A DNA stretch of 64,000 bases, taken from the NCBI GenBank assembly GCA_964034945.1, contig OZ035961.1, positions 16,817,243 to 16,881,242 on the forward strand. The letters run 5' to 3'. A program made the translations under genes and the position numbers. The stretch comes from Chrysopilus asiliformis (Eukaryota > Arthropoda > Insecta > Diptera > Rhagionidae). Below are positions 60,901 to 64,000 of this stretch, one piece after another (within the stretch, counting starts at the first letter, position 1; every line of letters begins with the position of its first letter). The notes beneath the pieces are model-generated. The model saw only the letters and a list, made by a program, of their open reading frames with translations. It ran no database searches and was not told where the DNA came from.

Positions 60901-63283
60901 AACGACGCCATATGTGGGACCTTTGTACTAGAACTTAGCATCGATGCCTAGCCGATTAGCTTGCTAAGTAAATTTACCAAAACATGCAAGAAAATTTTGA
61001 ACATGTTGCAAATCACCGGTTTGAATTTGTTGTACTCATACAAAATTTACATCCGGCTAGTGTCGATTTTGGGTGCCTCCCTATGGCACCCTTTACCAGC
61101 CCCGCTTTGTCAAAGATTGACAAAATAATCAAATTTATGCTAATGTTCGTGTAGGTACTATCACAGCACTAGCGCTCTATGAAAAAAATGATTGCAACCT
61201 TTAAAAAAAGATTGCAAAATTTAAAAAAAAATGCGATCTTTTCACTGCAAAATTTTCTAAGATAGTCCAACATTCAGGAATCCCCGTTGACAAGTTTTTA
61301 GTACCCCACTTTTTTGAGTCACGTATATTAATTAAAGATCGCAAAAACTATTGAAGTATCATAGATTACCGGCGTGTTTTACGAAACTTTTAGCGACCAC
61401 TAAATCGAGTTAGTATGCTGAAATTCACCCACTAACTCAATTTAGTGGTTGCAAAAAACTTCGTGACACGCGCCATAAAACTAAAAATAACTTGATTGCA
61501 TTACTCAATTCACATTAATAACACATTATTAAAACGTTGGACATATGGCATCTCAATTAAAACTGACCAAAATGATTCATTTATACTGCAAAGCAACATA
61601 CAGCCAGCATTAAACGGAGTTCCACTTAATAATTTTAATCAAAAAAAAAAAAACTGAATGAAAGACCTTTTGAGTAACATAGAACTGGAAGTATCGAGTC
61701 ATTCCCTCATTCATCCAAGTGAAGCTCCACCATTCGCATGTAACCAGATTTCCGAACCACATGTGGACTACTTCATGGGATACAAGGTTGCCCACTAGTT
61801 CTTTTTGGATACTCATATTTCCGTTCAGTATAACCATACTTTCCCTACATACAAACGAATTAAAATACAATTAAAATTTAAACGATGATTTCTACATTTA
61901 ATACTTAGAAATTATAAGTCCCCAATTTTCCATTGCACCTTGCTTAAATCGTGGAACTCCAGCAAAATCAAGTTTTTCCATATTTTTCATCGAACTATAG
62001 GGAATATCAGTATAATCGTCCATCACTTGTATTATATTCTGGGCGATTTCAATAGCATATTTCATTTTTTCTGTATTTTGTGGCTGGATAATGCTACCAA
62101 TTTCATTGTTCACATTTGTTCGATCGAATTCAGCCATAATAATAGCAAACATATATGTGGACATGACTGGAGTTTGTTGAAAAATGTCTATAGTTCTATT
62201 AAACCTATAAAATTTAAATATAGATTAGCTATAGATGATCGTTATTTGATTAATAAAAATTTTACTTATCAATTGGAATTGAGTGAATAATTTTCGTATT
62301 GCTGAAAGCTTTGAAATTGTTGTGATGATTCAAATTTAGGCTGAATGTTGCTTTAAATTTAGGCTCATCGAAACATGGAAATATCATACGCGCAAATGTT
62401 GGCTCTAAATCTGTTGCAATAATATATCTAAAAGTAAATTAAAGAAACATTTACATAGTTTACTAATTACAAATAAAAGCATTTAAACGCAACTTCTTAC
62501 TTTTCTTCGGAATCTTCCGTATAACTTGAATAAAACAATCCATAAGTATCATTATTAAATACACCTTCATATGCCAATGATAAAATATAATCTTCATTCT
62601 TCCTCAGTGGCTCAGATAAAGAAATTGTGAATTTATCAGTCATCAGATCATGATTTGAAATTGCTGCATTAATTCCAGGCTCATTATCACTTAAATTCCG
62701 TATGTTCACCAAATCTACTCGATGAATTATGAGATTCTTCGCATGGAGAACTATATCCGATTTGTATTGAATTTTTGATCTAAGCGTAATTTTGGTTTGG
62801 CCATCAAATGTCCATCTTTGCTTGCCTATAATTTCATTTTCCATCACATATGGTGACAAATGAATTTCGTAATACGATGGTACAATAGTGTCATCGAGTC
62901 GATAGTTTAGAGTAGTTGATGTTCGAAATTGATAAGAATTGGATATTTTTACTAAAATTGTTGACAACCAAAAATATGCCTAAAATTATATAACAAAAAT
63001 ATTAGAAAAAAATATCTTTTCACAATTTTTTTTTTAAATTCAATCAAAATTATATTAATCAAAATTTTTTTTTAAAGTTCAATCAAAATTATATTAATAA
63101 TTTTTGTTCAATCTTCAATCAAAATTATATTATTCATATCGAGTTACAGTAGCGTAAAAGGACTGGCAAAATTCTGTTTTTTGAAATTATATACTCCCAA
63201 TTTTGCTAAAATGTTTACAAATCTTGAGCGATTAAGATTACACTCACTAAAGAACAGATTTTGGCACCAACAAGAAATTCCAT
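57977..63283 (-). CDS. APN-8: M1 aminopeptidase N-like, complete, GPI-anchor-like tail
   Basis: Exons: 63248-63283 (inferred start), 62501-62979, 62266-62427, 61905-62204, 61667-61844, 59492-59733, 58341-59438, 57977-58283. The sum is 2802 nt, coding 933 residues. The first exon is inferred from a short in-phase ATG exon with a GTGAGT donor. Motifs: [27 protein letters not shown] with MNEGMT instead of NEGFA, and LSYQKG. All metal and catalytic residues are present. The zinc exon ends with an unusual donor (GTCTTT). The last intron (58284-58340) is 57 nt, a multiple of three and stop-free. The C-terminus (small residues NNDGGN, then a run of about 17 hydrophobic residues to the end) looks like a GPI-attachment signal, as known for gut-surface insect APNs. 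Confidence 0.88.
60477..60569. repeat. AT-rich hairpin, copy 2
   Basis: It has the same arms as 37623-37708 (tttatttctgatacatagcg against gtgtatcataaataaatgcg). It is in intron 5 of APN-8, in DNA that also resembles the sequence around 37190-37560, so a longer repeat is shared by the two introns. Confidence 0.6.
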
Positions 63284-63412
63284 AATTCTCCTTTTTAGTT
63301 TCATTTTTTTTGTCTCAATCCGAAACATGCTGCGGGGCGATGGCGAGTTGGGGACGGATAAACAGTAATCAGAAAATATTTACCTACACACACTAGCATA
63401 GTCATTTTACTG

Positions 63413-63796
63413 AAGGTACCGCTCCACATGAGAGTAAATACGCGAGTAACTCTCAAAAACTCTCGAGAGTTACTCGCAGGAGGTTGTCCATTTGAGAGTT
63501 AATTTCGGCGGTTTTTCTATTTTCAAGACCAATATCTTGATTTTTTTGACATCTCGCTTTGGCGAGTTCCCGAGAGCTACTAGCGAGATTCAAACGTCGT
63601 TCGTATCTGGCGAGTAACTCCCCGAGAGTTCAGTGGGTGCATGTCGACTAGAGAGTAGAATCACTTTTGACAGCTCGCAGAAACTAGCTCGCGAGTTGTT
63701 GCGAGTTTCTACGAGCGACTTTCAGAGACGTGTCCATTTGCGAGTAGCTGCTATCGAGAGGTTCTCGCCGGCATTTACTCATGTGGACCGGCACCT
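63413..63796. mobile_element. MITE with AAGGTACCGCTCCACATGAG ends
   Basis: The left end is repeated, inverted with few changes, at 63767-63796 (tttactcatgtggaccggca). The inside holds many short gagagttactcg-like palindromes. No frame and no clear target duplication. Confidence 0.65.
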
Positions 63797-63800
63797 TTAA

Positions 63801-64000
63801 CCCTTAGAGGCACAGAAAAATAGCAAATATTTTTATCCGTGCGGCACATGAGAAAAACGGTTTTTTTTTTATATTTTTAGTGGTGTCAGTTCAAAGTTTT
63901 ATGCGGCAATGGAAGAGGATTTAATCGGTGGTACAATTTTGGTACCACCGTGCAGCATTTGTTACGAAAAAGGTGGTACATCGCGTGCACCACCAAGCCT
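63801..64000. mobile_element. piggyBac-type MITE, cut by window end
   Basis: TTAA at 63797-63800 is followed by CCCTTAGAGGCAC. The interior has ggtggtac/gtaccacc palindromes like the element at 9612-10071. The right end is outside the window. Confidence 0.5.

Larger units (their letters stand above)
63284..64000. other. Right flank upstream of APN-8
   Basis: The first 130 bases are the presumed APN-8 promoter region, with no clear TATA box. The rest is two adjoining small transposons (63413-63796 and 63801 onward). No gene. Confidence 0.55.

Noticed and set aside
1..64000. tRNA, rRNA or bacterial-type operons
   Set aside because: No tRNA B-box-like segment with a matching acceptor stem and no rRNA stretch was seen by eye. 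The spliced genes rule out a prokaryote.

Overview
The window is insect genomic DNA, most likely from a fly (Diptera). It is AT-rich. Its genes are interrupted by short GT-AG introns, some only 57 nt, and the non-coding DNA is crowded with small DNA transposons. I see no bacterial operon, phage gene, CRISPR array, tRNA or rRNA.

The backbone is a head-to-tail array of eight paralogous genes for M1-family zinc metallopeptidases of the aminopeptidase N type, all on the minus strand and here numbered APN-1 to APN-8 from left to right. Seven are complete: APN-2 (7505-15626), APN-3 (18347-22680), APN-4 (25223-32951), APN-5 (35129-39437), APN-6 (40154-47154), APN-7 (50442-55995) and APN-8 (57977-63283). 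I joined their exons by hand. Each joined frame is an exact multiple of three and codes for 895 to 942 residues, the normal size for this family. APN-1 (3098-5248) shows only its N-terminal exons. The exon plan is shared: N-terminal domain, a short exon with the PCFDEP motif, the GAMEN exon, the HEXXH zinc exon, the catalytic-tyrosine exon, a long C-terminal helical exon and a last exon. Six of the seven complete copies keep the residues needed for catalysis. APN-3 has an intact frame but has lost the first zinc histidine and the GAMEN glutamate, so it is predicted to be an inactive pseudo-enzyme. Most products look secreted through the gut or another epithelium, and APN-8 alone has a clear GPI-anchor-like tail.

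The most unexpected item is a tiny plus-strand gene inside intron 4 of APN-2 (11985-12265). Its three exons encode a secreted peptide of about 54 residues with a six-cysteine inhibitor-cystine-knot spacing. It has its own TATA box and arthropod initiator at the correct distance, and a poly(A) signal.

The rest is mobile and repetitive DNA. It includes a defective piggyBac element with TTAA sites (28951-30471), a 2.46-kb hAT-like foldback element with an 8-bp target duplication (42486-44944), Helitron copies (10750-11110, about 20230-21126 and about 48250-48646), several two- or three-copy MITE families with TA, TTAA or 8-bp target sites, a dispersed repeat family carrying a GACGGACA tract, and a 1.77-kb CTGT/CGGT microsatellite (23250-25018). 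Insertions are concentrated in the gaps between genes and in the intron just after the zinc exon.
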